From NCBI RefSeq assembly GCF_014290175.1, contig NZ_JACOOR010000001.1, positions 124,001 through 188,000 of the forward strand: DNA of 64,000 nucleotides. The letters run 5' to 3'. The DNA is from Anaerosacchariphilus hominis (GTDB lineage Bacteria; Bacillota; Clostridia; Lachnospirales; Lachnospiraceae). The position numbers and the translations under genes were made by a program. Numbering within the stretch: position 1 is the stretch's first letter; every line of letters starts with the position of its first letter. Shown in pieces: positions 8,258 to 17,141 of the stretch. Below the pieces are notes generated by a model. That model was not told the origin of the DNA, searched no databases, and saw only the letters and a list, made by a program, of their open reading frames with translations.

Positions 8258-8758
8258 ATGAAACGTATATTCCTGCGGCTGAAACAGCCGCTGCGAAACG
8301 AACGGGGCGAGATCACCTTTTTCGCCTGCTTTTTTGTGGTAGGCATCGTGATGCTGATTTCCTTCCTGCTTCTGTACGCTTCCATCCGGATCACCTGCAT
8401 CAACATCCGCAACGGCGCTAAAATGGAGTTAAATAACCTTAGCGGCACGATTTATGCAGATACCTACCGTTCCCAGCGTGAAACTAACTTTGAAGAGTAC
8501 CTAAATACCCTTTACTCCAGCAGTGACTATACCGACATGCTGGAGGCTACAGTGGCAGGCGGCCTGGACTCCAAGATTCCGCTTTCAACGGAGGATTACA
8601 AGGTTTCCGACATCAGTCTGGAGTTCAATGTAGAGGATGGACGGGTTGAGTACATCTTTTACTGTGATGTGGAGTTCTATGTGCGGATGTTCGGTCACAG
8701 TTATCCGGCTATCACCCAACGGGTGGAGCTGACAGGCTACCACAACACAAAATTCTAG
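8258..8758 (+). CDS. TadE/F-like single-pass pseudopilin
   Basis: A 166-residue protein beginning with a basic stretch and RNERGEITFF, then one membrane helix (ACFFVVGIVMLISFLLLYAS) and an acidic soluble domain. The pre-helix motif matches that of the preceding gene, so the two are probably processed by the same prepilin peptidase and may be minor pilins of one fibre. It is 8 nt from the preceding gene, with GAGGTGA before the ATG. No enzymatic motif is seen. Confidence 0.7.
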   Translation: MKRIFLRLKQPLRNERGEITFFACFFVVGIVMLISFLLLYASIRITCINIRNGAKMELNNLSGTIYADTYRSQRETNFEEYLNTLYSSSDYTDMLEATVAGGLDSKIPLSTEDYKVSDISLEFNVEDGRVEYIFYCDVEFYVRMFGHSYPAITQRVELTGYHNTKF

Positions 8759-8832
8759 CAATACTGTTGAAAGCCCGGCACATTCTACCGTATAGGCTTT
8801 ATATAACAGCAAAAAAGGAGTGTATGTAAAAT

Positions 8833-9402
8833 ATGAAGAAGTTTTTCCAATCCAAAGGCTTTATTGTTTCCTCGCTGGCTCTCCTCTGCGTCACTATTCT
8901 GGGTGTCTGCTGGTTCGTAAGCCGCGACCGTACCGGAGATTTTAGACCGGATGAATCCCCACCCAGCAGCGTCACCGGCGATTGGTCAGATGGCGGCACA
9001 CAGACAGATGGTGATAATGGAGCAGATGCTTATGCTCCCGGCCAGTCCACAGATGCCGAAGAAGAATATCCCAAAGTAACCTCCCAAACGGAGGATGAGG
9101 TTGTGATCGACTTCACCGATACTGAAAAGCCTGAAGAAACGCCTCCTCCGGTGCCGGAAGGTAAGACCGAAATCAAAGATCCTGGTCAGGAGCATACCGT
9201 CAATCCCGACCCGTCAGTTCCGGAGGTTACTGCCCCGCCCGCCGAGCAAGCGCCGCCCAGCAATGAGCCGGTTCCAGGCTCCAGCAACGGAAATGGAGCT
9301 GTATATGATCCGGTGTTTGGCTGGGTTGTTCCCGGCGATGTACAGCAATCCACCGGTGACAGCGATGGGGATCTGAACAAACAGGTCGGCAATATGGGCT
9401 GA
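8833..9402 (+). CDS. Membrane-anchored Pro/Glu-rich protein (DUF6550-like)
   Basis: A short cytoplasmic tail and one hydrophobic helix (FIVSSLALLCVTILGVCWFV, residues 10-29) are followed by about 160 residues of low-complexity, Pro-, Glu-, Ser- and Asp-rich sequence that ends GDLNKQVGNMG. It is probably an extracytoplasmic spacer or surface protein anchored by its N-terminus. I recall similar element proteins as DUF6550, with no known function. It lies between the pseudopilins and the large secreted protein, so a role in pilus assembly or surface display fits the context. AAAGGAG precedes the ATG by 15 nt. Confidence 0.6.
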   Translation: MKKFFQSKGFIVSSLALLCVTILGVCWFVSRDRTGDFRPDESPPSSVTGDWSDGGTQTDGDNGADAYAPGQSTDAEEEYPKVTSQTEDEVVIDFTDTEKPEETPPPVPEGKTEIKDPGQEHTVNPDPSVPEVTAPPAEQAPPSNEPVPGSSNGNGAVYDPVFGWVVPGDVQQSTGDSDGDLNKQVGNMG

Positions 9403-9482
9403 TTTACTACAACTGAATATGGCACTACTTGGCCGTCACAGGATTGTGGCGGCCTTCCTATTTTCAAAAGGAATGGAGCGTG

Positions 9483-11180
9483 ATGTATTTGAAACGACTT
9501 CTCGCCTTCCTATGCTGCTTTACCCTTGTTTTCTGTCTATTCCCCTCCTCTGCCTTTGCAACGGGCGGAAATGGAAACATAGATGGCGGCGGTGGCAGCA
9601 TGGGTCACGGCACAAGCAGCAACTTCTGGAACTCAGGCAACGATGGCGTCCGCATTACTGTTGTTGACGCATCCAGCGGAACTGCCGTATCTTCTCCGCT
9701 GGACTTTTCAAACCGGACGCAGAAGACCAGTCTTCTCCATTTTGGGAAAGTCAACAAACTGCAATACCTGGGCGGCGCCGGTCTCTCCCTCCAGTCCGGC
9801 GTTGCCTATTCCTGCATTAGACCTACGCAATCTATGCCCACAATCGTCAGCAGTAAGGGGCAGAGCAACATCGAAGCCATCAAACGGTATTTCTGTTCTG
9901 AATATGCGTGCATGATGGTCGCTCAGGCAGCCGGAGTCGATTATGAGCGGATGATTGCCGGCGAGTACAAGCTGCTGATCGAGCCCATTGCCTATTTCAC
10001 GCACAACGGCCAGTATTACTGTATGACAGCTACTGAAGCCGGTCTGTATGATCAGATGTCCGGCGGCAATCTGCGGAAAACCATGACCTCGCTTACCCAT
10101 AAAAATCTGCCGCTGTCAATGTTCCTGGAATTCAGCGACCTTGGCATCTCCGCCTGGACAGGCAGCACCACTGGAAAGCAGAACAATTCCGACATCATCA
10201 GCACCCTTGGCGTTGGTATCGTCTGGTTTGATGAAGCTCCGCCGGAAGGAGAAATTGAGGCCCCTGATGTCGAATACCGAGTAGATACGGATGTGATCAC
10301 CGCCGTCACACTGCGGACAGATCAGGATCTGACGCCGGATAATCCGGCATCGGTTACCTTCCATATTCTCGGCACCACCTACCGGGTCAATGATATAGTG
10401 ATCCCAGCCGGTGACAGCCAGGTAGTCTGGGTCAAATGGCATACCCCCTCCACCCCACAGACCGTGACCATTACGGTATCTGTCAGCGGCGCCTATACCG
10501 CTCAGGATACCTTTGTTGCAAAGATCGTGGATCTGAATGAGCACATTCCGCCTGACCCTGTGGCAACCGACACGAATCCCGGCTACTCTGTGCCGTCCCT
10601 GCCCAATGAAACGCAGAAACTCACTGCCAACTGGGGCGTCTGGAGCTGCTACTGGGTGCCTGTATGGGTATGGTGCGACCACGGTGAAGATGGCGGGCAC
10701 TGGGTTGATGAAGGATATTGGGAATACGAATATACGGGCTACTCCGCTTCCATCAGCGGCGAGATGTCTCTAATGCCAGATGATATTGTACCCACAGCAT
10801 CCGGCAAGACGATGAAAAGCGGGTACGGCGTTAAAACCGAAGTGCGGGCAACGCTGTCCACAGATGCCCCGACCAGCCACATTACTTATCCTCAAACTGC
10901 TTTTTCCATATTCCCTGAGTTCCAGTATCAGACCTATCTGCGGCTTCTGCAGCGTTCCGGCGGCCAAAGTGCAAAATTCATCTTCAAGCCCAACGAGTTT
11001 TCCACCTATGACCGGACAGTGCATTTCACACCGCTGTGGTTCCCCGATGCCACCGACTACACCATCTATACACAGGTGTGGGATACCTGGACTCCTGACG
11101 GCATGTTATCCATCAACCTAAATGACTATGTTTCGATCCAAGGGAGCCTTTATGATGACTGGTATACCAATCGAGAATAA
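9483..11180 (+). CDS. Large secreted/surface protein of the Tad cluster
   Basis: The start at ATG 9483 gives a classical signal peptide, MYLKRLLAFLCCFTLVFCL, with a likely cut after SAFA. AAAGGA (9468) is suitably placed. The mature protein of about 540 residues has a Gly-rich N-terminus, a central part with beta-sandwich-like repeats (DVITAVTLRTDQDLTPDNPASV, split as DVITAVTLRTD and DLTPDNPASV) and a Trp/Tyr-rich region (CYWVPVWVWCDHGEDGGHW). No LPXTG or enzyme motif was found. Its place among pilus genes suggests a secreted adhesin or pilus-associated surface protein. The end overlaps the prepilin peptidase gene by 29 nt. Confidence 0.65.
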   Translation: MYLKRLLAFLCCFTLVFCLFPSSAFATGGNGNIDGGGGSMGHGTSSNFWNSGNDGVRITVVDASSGTAVSSPLDFSNRTQKTSLLHFGKVNKLQYLGGAGLSLQSGVAYSCIRPTQSMPTIVSSKGQSNIEAIKRYFCSEYACMMVAQAAGVDYERMIAGEYKLLIEPIAYFTHNGQYYCMTATEAGLYDQMSGGNLRKTMTSLTHKNLPLSMFLEFSDLGISAWTGSTTGKQNNSDIISTLGVGIVWFDEAPPEGEIEAPDVEYRVDTDVITAVTLRTDQDLTPDNPASVTFHILGTTYRVNDIVIPAGDSQVVWVKWHTPSTPQTVTITVSVSGAYTAQDTFVAKIVDLNEHIPPDPVATDTNPGYSVPSLPNETQKLTANWGVWSCYWVPVWVWCDHGEDGGHWVDEGYWEYEYTGYSASISGEMSLMPDDIVPTASGKTMKSGYGVKTEVRATLSTDAPTSHITYPQTAFSIFPEFQYQTYLRLLQRSGGQSAKFIFKPNEFSTYDRTVHFTPLWFPDATDYTIYTQVWDTWTPDGMLSINLNDYVSIQGSLYDDWYTNRE

Positions 11181-11664
11181 TCTCTGGACAGCTTACCTGC
11201 TTACCATATTTTTTGTGGTGGCCGGCTTTGCTGTCTACGATGTGCTTTACAGACGGGTGCCTGACCGGGCACTCGTCTTTTTTATCCCCTTAGCTGCCCT
11301 GGCGCCGGTCCTGCAGGGGTATTTCCTGTTAAATCATGGGCTCCCGCCACTCTTCCTCTGGCCGGTCGCTACCCATGCCCTGGTAGGTGCCCTGCTCGGC
11401 TTTTGTATTCCATTGGCAGCTGCACTGGCAACAAACGGCACCGGTCTTGGCGGCGGGGATATCAAGTTCTGCGGAATATTAGGGCTGGTCTATGGCCCTT
11501 CCGGCATGGCGCTGGTCTTTCTGACTGCCGCTGTTACCGCAATGCCTGTGATCTTTCTTCTCAGGCGGCTTTATCGAACTGGGCAGCCCCTTGCTATCCC
11601 GTTCCTGCCATTTCTCGCCTGTGGCTGCTGTACAGCGACCCTGGCCCAACTATTTTTAAGATAG
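11152..11664 (+). CDS. Type IV prepilin peptidase, A24 family (CpaA/TadV-like)
   Basis: An aspartic peptidase of the membrane that trims leader peptides from Tad-type pilins. The two catalytic aspartates are visible: D30 in VYDVLYRRVPD and D103 in GLGGGDIKFCG. Five or six hydrophobic helices fill the 170 residues. There is no N-terminal methylase domain, as is usual for CpaA/TadV. ATG 11152 was chosen because AAGGGAG (11139-11145) is well spaced; an in-frame ATG at 11122 lies deeper in the upstream gene. Likely substrates are the two TadE-like proteins at 7791 and 8258 and the pilin-like protein at 16909. Confidence 0.88.
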   Translation: MMTGIPIENNLWTAYLLTIFFVVAGFAVYDVLYRRVPDRALVFFIPLAALAPVLQGYFLLNHGLPPLFLWPVATHALVGALLGFCIPLAAALATNGTGLGGGDIKFCGILGLVYGPSGMALVFLTAAVTAMPVIFLLRRLYRTGQPLAIPFLPFLACGCCTATLAQLFLR

Positions 11665-11676
11665 GAGACAACGCTT

Positions 11677-12516
11677 ATGAAACTGAATAACCGATTCATC
11701 TTCGGTATCCTCTCTCTGCTGTTGGCGGCAGTTATCGCCTTTGTGGCACTTCCAACCATCGCCCGTCAGACCAATGGAAAAGAGGAAATCGTCCGTATCA
11801 CCCAGCCGGTATTGAAAGGCGAGCAAATCTCGTCAGAAAATGCCGAGGTGGTTGAGGTAGGCGGCTATAACCTCCCCTCCAACATCGCCCATCAGCTCTC
11901 CGATGTAAATGGTCTTTACGCTACCGCCGACTTGGCTGTGGGTGACTATATCCTTACCAGCAAGATCAGCTCTGTACCGGTTTCGTCCGATGTGGCGCTC
12001 AACAGCATCCCTTCCGGTAAGGTTGCTATCTCGCTGACCGTTAAAACACTTGCTTCCGGCCTCTCTGACAAGCTTCAGCCCGGTGACATCATCCGTATTT
12101 ACCACTTTCTTGATACGGCGGCCGAAGTACCGGAACTGCGTTTTGTCAAAGTATTGTCCGTCACAGACTCAGACGGCATCAATGTGGATAATGCCAAGGA
12201 GCCCACGGAGGATGAAGAAAAGCAGCAGTCAGCCACCATCACTGTGCTGGCAAGCCCTGAACAGGCGAAGATCATTACCGGTCTTGAAAATGACGGCGTA
12301 GCTCATGTGGCTCTTATCTCCCGCAACAATGACAAACTGGCAGATGAGCTGCTTGCCGAGCAGGATAAGACTCTGCAGGAAATCTACTTCCCCGAAACTT
12401 TGATTGAGGAAGAAGCTGCAGATACGGAAAATTCTGACGCTGAAGGTGAACCCCAGGAAACGGTAAATGCAGAGACTGCACAATCCACCAATGAAACTGC
12501 ACCCTCGGCAGAATAA
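11677..12516 (+). CDS. cpaB: CpaB/RcpC-like SAF-domain pilus assembly protein
   Basis: One N-terminal membrane helix (IFGILSLLLAAVIAFVALP) is followed by a SAF domain at about residues 40-115 (VRITQPVLKGEQISSENAEV, then GDYILTSK) and an RcpC-type part (LSDKLQPGDIIRIY, ATITVLASPEQAKIITGLE). This is the usual layout of CpaB, the periplasmic/extracytoplasmic subunit of Tad systems. The C-terminal 45 residues are acidic low-complexity. It lies 12 nt from the peptidase gene, with AGGAGA before the ATG. Confidence 0.85.
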   Translation: MKLNNRFIFGILSLLLAAVIAFVALPTIARQTNGKEEIVRITQPVLKGEQISSENAEVVEVGGYNLPSNIAHQLSDVNGLYATADLAVGDYILTSKISSVPVSSDVALNSIPSGKVAISLTVKTLASGLSDKLQPGDIIRIYHFLDTAAEVPELRFVKVLSVTDSDGINVDNAKEPTEDEEKQQSATITVLASPEQAKIITGLENDGVAHVALISRNNDKLADELLAEQDKTLQEIYFPETLIEEEAADTENSDAEGEPQETVNAETAQSTNETAPSAE

Positions 12517-12543
12517 TCAAATCAAGGAAGGAGGATCTTCGTT

Positions 12544-13338
12544 ATGGGTAAAGTTATCACCGTCTGGGGAAGCCCAGGCAGCGGCAAATCCATGTTCTGC
12601 TGTATTCTGGCCAAAGCCCTGACCCGGGACAAGCGGAAAGCCATCATTATCAATGCCGATATGAATGTCCCTATGCTGCCGGTCTGGCTGCCGGAGCAGA
12701 TCATCCAGACCAATACCTCTATCGGCCAGGTTTTGAGCAGTGTGGAGATTGATACATCTCTGGTTGCCAGTCATGTGACAGTGCTGAAAAACTATCCCTT
12801 CATTGGGATGATGGGCTATGCGGCAGGAGAAAACCCGCTGAGCTACCCAGAGGTCAAATATACCATGGTACTGCAGCTCATTCATGCTGCCGCCAAACTG
12901 GTAGATTTCGTCATTCTGGACTGCAGCACCAGCATGACCAATGTGTTCACTCCCGCCGCCATTGAAGCCGGCGATGTGGTCATCCGTATCCTCACCCCGG
13001 ACCTAAAGGGCATCAACTACCTGAAAGCCCATCAACCTCTGCTTGTGGACGAGCGCTTCCGGTTTTCTGAGCATATGACATTCGCCGGTCTGGCCCGTCC
13101 CTTCCACGCCTTGGATGAAATGGGCTATATCATTGGCGGGTTTGACGGCCTGCTTCCCTACAGTAAGGAGATCGACCGCTGTGCTACCGAAGGCGGTATG
13201 TTCAAGGCTATCACCTACTGTAACCCCAAATACACTGCTTCACTGAACAAGGTACTGGAAATTCTGGAGCAAATGGAACTGGCCGAGCAGTCAGAGGATG
13301 ATGCGGCGTATGAATGTGAGGAGGATGCCGATGAGTAA
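12544..13338 (+). CDS. CpaE/TadZ-like ParA/MinD-family ATPase
   Basis: A P-loop ATPase with GSPGSGKS at 9-16, followed by the NADMNVP strand and VDFVILDCSTSMTNVF, which correspond to the Walker A' and B segments of MinD/ParA proteins. In Tad systems the TadZ/CpaE ATPase places the secretion apparatus at the pole. The usual receiver-like N-terminal domain is missing, so the 264-residue protein is an ATPase core only. It has GGAGG upstream and overlaps cpaF by 8 nt, supporting joint expression. Confidence 0.8.
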   Translation: MGKVITVWGSPGSGKSMFCCILAKALTRDKRKAIIINADMNVPMLPVWLPEQIIQTNTSIGQVLSSVEIDTSLVASHVTVLKNYPFIGMMGYAAGENPLSYPEVKYTMVLQLIHAAAKLVDFVILDCSTSMTNVFTPAAIEAGDVVIRILTPDLKGINYLKAHQPLLVDERFRFSEHMTFAGLARPFHALDEMGYIIGGFDGLLPYSKEIDRCATEGGMFKAITYCNPKYTASLNKVLEILEQMELAEQSEDDAAYECEEDADE

Positions 13339-14707
13339 TTTGAATGATATATTCTTCACACCGGCTGCCAATCAGGAGCTGACCTATGACCAGGTACTGG
13401 AGGATGTGCAGCGGTATTTTGCCGAAAACCATGCCTCCACCATTGCCGAAGCTGGAGAAGGCAATGCAGAGCGTGCCACAAGCCTGCTCAAAGAACTGAT
13501 GGAACACTACATTGTCAAGCGAAAGTATGCCCTTGACGGGCTCTCTACAAAAGAACTGTGTTCCAAGCTCTATGAAGACATGGCCGGCTACTCCTTTTTG
13601 AAGAAATGGATCTATAAGCCCGGTGTTGAGGAGGTCAACATCAACGCCTACAACGACATTGAAGTGATCGAATCCAGTGGGCGCAGCATCAAGATCCCTG
13701 ATAAATTCAGTTCGCCCCAGCACGCCATCGATGTGATCCGCCGAATGCTCAACGCCTGCGGCATGGTCATTGATGATACTATGCCCAGCATTGTGGGATT
13801 TCTGGACAAGAACATCCGCATTTCGGTGGACAAAACTCCCATTGTGGATGCAGATGTAGGCGTCAATGCCTCCATCCGTATTGTCAACCAGCAGACCGTC
13901 AGTGAAGAAAAACTGCTGAACTCCGGCAGTGCCACCGCTGAAATGCTTCACTTTCTGACTGCCTGTATCCGATATGGGGTGTCCGTCTGCATTGCCGGCT
14001 CCACCGGCTCCGGCAAGACCACGATCATGGCCTGGCTGCTGTCCAATGTGCCCAATAACCGGCGCCTTATTACCATTGAAGAAGGCAGCCGCGAATTTGA
14101 TCTGGTCAAGCGGGATGCACAGGGCAATATCCTCAATTCCGTGGTACATCTGCTGACCCGCCCCAGCGAGAACCCTGCACTGAACATCAATCAGGATTTT
14201 CTTCTGGAGCGGGTGCTGCGTAAGCATCCGGATGTCATCGGTGTAGGTGAAATGCGGTCAGCGGCAGAAAGCCTGTCCGCAGCCGAAAGTTCCCGCACCG
14301 GCCATACCGTATGTACCACCATCCACTCCAATTCCTGCAACAGTACTTACCGCAGGATGATGACCCTTGCCAAACGCAAGTACAACATGGATGACTCCAT
14401 CCTCATGCAGATCATGGTAGAGGCGTATCCCATCATCGTCTTTACCAAGCAGCTGGAGGACCGTTCCCGTAAGATCATGGAAATCATCGAGGGCGAGGAT
14501 TACCAGAACGGGCGGCTGATCGCCCATTCCCTATACAAATATGAAGTGGAGGACAATGTAACTGATAACCGTGGTGAAACCCATGTGGTAGGGCACCATA
14601 AAAAAATCGGCTTGATCTCCGATTCCTTGAAGAAAAGGCTGTTGGACAATGGCATTTCCAACAAGGAATTGGAAGAATTCATGCAGCCGCCAAAGGAGGT
14701 GGGTTAA
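13331..14707 (+). CDS. cpaF: CpaF/TadA secretion ATPase
   Basis: The hexameric type II/IV secretion ATPase that powers pilin assembly. An N-terminal domain of about 210 residues precedes Walker A GSTGSGKTT (about 221), the Asp-box region LITIEEGSREFDL, Walker B DVIGVGEMRSAAE and the His-box HTVCTTIHSNS. These are all diagnostic of the VirB11/CpaF group. ATG 13331 was chosen for its GAGGA at 13321; an earlier in-frame ATG (13298) lies inside the previous gene. It ends immediately before tadB, and its last codons carry the AAAGGAGG of that gene. Confidence 0.93.
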   Translation: MSNLNDIFFTPAANQELTYDQVLEDVQRYFAENHASTIAEAGEGNAERATSLLKELMEHYIVKRKYALDGLSTKELCSKLYEDMAGYSFLKKWIYKPGVEEVNINAYNDIEVIESSGRSIKIPDKFSSPQHAIDVIRRMLNACGMVIDDTMPSIVGFLDKNIRISVDKTPIVDADVGVNASIRIVNQQTVSEEKLLNSGSATAEMLHFLTACIRYGVSVCIAGSTGSGKTTIMAWLLSNVPNNRRLITIEEGSREFDLVKRDAQGNILNSVVHLLTRPSENPALNINQDFLLERVLRKHPDVIGVGEMRSAAESLSAAESSRTGHTVCTTIHSNSCNSTYRRMMTLAKRKYNMDDSILMQIMVEAYPIIVFTKQLEDRSRKIMEIIEGEDYQNGRLIAHSLYKYEVEDNVTDNRGETHVVGHHKKIGLISDSLKKRLLDNGISNKELEEFMQPPKEVG

Positions 14708-15640
14708 TTGCAATGGATCTATCTTATCTGTTTTATCCTGCTCAGTGCTGGGCTTTTGGCTCTGTTTGGTGTGAAACCGGGTGATTTTATTGACGCCCTC
14801 TTCCGCTCCCAGCGAAAATCCGCCACCTTGTCTGATGAACTGAATGTTCTTCTGGGCACACCAGCCAAGGGCTTTTTTAATCAGGATTACGAACTGAAAC
14901 AGATCTTGAAGGGTACCGGACGGGCGGACCGCTATGAGGCAATAAAACGACTGTCCCTAATTCTGTTCGCTGTGGGGGCTGTGCTGGCTCTTTTGATTGG
15001 GAATGTGTACATGGTGCCCATTCTGGGTATCGGTTTTTCCCTTATACCGATCTGGTATCTGCGCAGCACTGCCGCCAGCTATAAAAAGCACCTGAATGAA
15101 GAACTGGAAACCGCTATTTCCATCATCACGACTTCCTACCTGCGCACCGAGGATCTGATCCGTTCTGTCAAGGAAAACCTGCCCTATATCAATGAGCCGG
15201 TAAAAGCCAACTTTGAAGCCTTCGTTTATGAAGCGGAATTGATCAATGCCAACATCACCAGTGCTATCAACAGCCTGAAGATGAAGATTCCCAACCGGGT
15301 CTTCCATGAATGGTGCGGTACCCTCATCCAATGCCAGTCCGACCGCAGTATGAAGAATACCCTGCCTACCATCAACCAGAAATTCTCCGATGTGCGTGTG
15401 GTGCAGTCGGAACTGGAGGCAATGATGCAAGGACCGCGGCGTGAAGCCATCACCATGATATTTCTGGTTATCGCCAATGTGCCGCTGCTCTATTTCTTGA
15501 ATGAGGATTGGTTCCACACCCTTATCTTCACCACACCGGGCAAAATTGCACTGGCAATCTGCGCAGCCATCATCCTGTTTGCGCTGACCCAGATTATGAA
15601 ACTGAGCAAGCCCATCGAATATGGAGGTGATAGCGTATGA
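14708..15640 (+). CDS. tadB: TadB-like inner-membrane platform protein
   Basis: A T2SSF-type protein of 310 residues. Hydrophobic helices lie at the N-terminus (WIYLICFILLSAGLLALFGV), in the middle (LILFAVGAVLALLIG) and at the C-terminus (TPGKIALAICAAIILFALTQI), around a cytoplasmic helical domain (HLNEELETAISIITTSYLRTED). With TadC it forms the platform driven by CpaF. Translation starts at TTG 14708, placed 5 nt after a perfect AAAGGAGG; no ATG lies in a better position. It overlaps tadC by 4 nt. Confidence 0.85.
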   Translation: MQWIYLICFILLSAGLLALFGVKPGDFIDALFRSQRKSATLSDELNVLLGTPAKGFFNQDYELKQILKGTGRADRYEAIKRLSLILFAVGAVLALLIGNVYMVPILGIGFSLIPIWYLRSTAASYKKHLNEELETAISIITTSYLRTEDLIRSVKENLPYINEPVKANFEAFVYEAELINANITSAINSLKMKIPNRVFHEWCGTLIQCQSDRSMKNTLPTINQKFSDVRVVQSELEAMMQGPRREAITMIFLVIANVPLLYFLNEDWFHTLIFTTPGKIALAICAAIILFALTQIMKLSKPIEYGGDSV

Positions 15641-16515
15641 CTTTTCTGGCGCTCATCGCCATCATCTTCTTCGGTTTTGCTGTCTACAACCTGACCTGCG
15701 CCTTTGTGGACATCCCGACCAAGAAGACCTCACAAATGATGATGCTCTCCCGCAAACAGCAGGGCACCAAAAACGAAAAGCTGCTTGATGTCTATGTAAC
15801 AAAAATCACCGGTTGGATCGCCCCTTATTTGCGGCTGGACCGGCTCAAGCGCAATAAGGTGCAACGCGCTCTGGACATTGCAGGTCTGCAGCTTACCCCG
15901 GAGGTCTATACAGCCAGAGCCTGGGTAACTGCCGGGGCAGTTGGCCTGTGTGCCATCCCCATGGCATTTCTTATTCCGCTGCTGGTGCCTATTTTGATTG
16001 GCCTTGCGGTGGCGCTGTGGTTTTCAACCTACTATGCAGCCTTTGATTTTGTTAAAAAGCGCCGCAAACTGATTGAGGGCGAGATTCCCCGATTTGCTTT
16101 GACCGTCGGCCAGAGCCTTGAAAATGACAGGGATGTACTTAAAATCCTGACTTCCTACCGCCGTGTGGCTGGGAAAGACTTCGGCGCCGAACTGGATCAG
16201 ACCATTGCTGATATGAAGACCGGCAACTATGAAAATGCCCTCATTCGATTTGAAACCCGCATTGGCAGCCCCATGCTGTCCGATGTGATCCGTGGCCTGA
16301 TTGGTGTCCTGCGCGGTGATGATCAGCGGATGTACTTCAAAATGATTACCTTCGATATGCGTCAGATCGAGCAGAACAATCTGAAAAAGGAAGCTGCCAA
16401 ACGTCCCAAAAAGATCCAGCGTTACTCTATGATGATGCTGATTTGTATTATGATCATCTACCTGGTGGTGCTCTGTACCGAGGTTATGAGTTCGCTCGGG
16501 GCGTTCTTTGGCTAA
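15637..16515 (+). CDS. tadC: TadC-like inner-membrane platform protein
   Basis: The second T2SSF protein of the cluster, 292 residues, begins with a hydrophobic helix (FLALIAIIFFGFAVYNL), has a membrane hairpin around residues 95-130, a cytoplasmic domain (EGEIPRFALTVGQSLENDRD, GKDFGAELDQTIADM) and a C-terminal helix (MMLICIMIIYLVVLCTEVM). It is coupled to tadB by ATGA. The order cpaF-tadB-tadC is the conserved Tad order. Confidence 0.85.
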   Translation: MTFLALIAIIFFGFAVYNLTCAFVDIPTKKTSQMMMLSRKQQGTKNEKLLDVYVTKITGWIAPYLRLDRLKRNKVQRALDIAGLQLTPEVYTARAWVTAGAVGLCAIPMAFLIPLLVPILIGLAVALWFSTYYAAFDFVKKRRKLIEGEIPRFALTVGQSLENDRDVLKILTSYRRVAGKDFGAELDQTIADMKTGNYENALIRFETRIGSPMLSDVIRGLIGVLRGDDQRMYFKMITFDMRQIEQNNLKKEAAKRPKKIQRYSMMMLICIMIIYLVVLCTEVMSSLGAFFG

Positions 16516-16651
16516 TCGGCATCCGCCACGGTACTTCCGGGCGTTTTCATACCTGCTCCTCATATGGAAGACAGATACACAGGGAGGTGAGCGTTTGTAC
16601 CCAAGCGATTTTCCATAGCGGCAGGCACATCATTTCTTTTCATCTGAACTG

Positions 16652-16687
16652 AGCCGGACTGTTTCATCAGCCCGGCTTCATTTTTTA
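16652..16687 (+). terminator. Hairpin terminator after the Tad core operon
   Basis: Stem AGCCGG / CCGGCT with a loop of about 13 nt, followed by TCATTTTTT. It separates the tadC transcript from the small basic gene downstream. Confidence 0.65.
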
Positions 16688-16700
16688 CAGGAGAATGCCT

Positions 16701-16847
16701 ATGCCCAAAAAGAAATTTTATCCGCCGAATGATACCGGCACCAAAAAACGCCGCTTTCGTTGCTTGCTGTTCCAGCGGCCTAAAGCATATCCGAACCGGC
16801 CCCGTTCCAACAAAAACAATCTGATCAAGCCTATCCGCCGCGCTTAA
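16701..16847 (+). CDS. Small very basic 48-residue protein
   Basis: ATG 16701 to TAA 16847 encodes 48 residues with many Lys and Arg (MPKKKFYPPNDTGTKKRRF at the start, KPIRRA at the end) and no hydrophobic segment. A CAGGAGA ribosome site is 6 nt upstream. It sits alone between a terminator and the pilin-like gene, with coding-type base use. A nucleic-acid-binding or ribosome-associated microprotein is possible, but the function is unknown. Confidence 0.5.
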   Translation: MPKKKFYPPNDTGTKKRRFRCLLFQRPKAYPNRPRSNKNNLIKPIRRA

Positions 16848-16908
16848 CAGACGGTGGACTTGATATACCTATCCACTCAATCATCAAACATATAACAGGA
16901 GGTTACCC

Positions 16909-17130
16909 ATGAGAAAATTCACGACCCGTATCTATACCAAAGCCAACTATCTGCTCAACCGCGGCCGTATGGCATTGTCCAATCAGCGCGGCGATTTTTA
17001 CATTTCGGACGCCGTCAAGATCATTATCGCCGTAGTTTTGGGTGCGCTGCTCCTGGCGGCTCTGACCCTCATCTTCAACGATACGGTCATCCCCCGCATC
17101 ACTGAGGAGATTGAAAGTCTGTTCTCCTAA
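16909..17130 (+). CDS. Pilin-like small membrane protein (DUF6133-like, candidate Tad pilin)
   Basis: 73 residues: a basic leader, the motif SNQRGDFYISDAVK, one hydrophobic helix (IIIAVVLGALLLAALTLIF) and a short tail. The layout is that of a Flp/Tad prepilin, and the NxRG(E/D) motif matches the two pseudopilins upstream. It has a strong AGGAGG and its own terminator directly behind, so it may be transcribed apart at high level, as expected for a major pilin subunit. As I recall, such proteins are called DUF6133. The pilin role is inferred from context. Confidence 0.65.
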   Translation: MRKFTTRIYTKANYLLNRGRMALSNQRGDFYISDAVKIIIAVVLGALLLAALTLIFNDTVIPRITEEIESLFS

Positions 17131-17141
17131 GCACCAAATCA

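Noticed and set aside
13211..14227. 338-codon frame on the - strand
   Set aside because: It lies fully opposite cpaF, whose Walker and His-box motifs are certain; no domain is visible in the antisense product.
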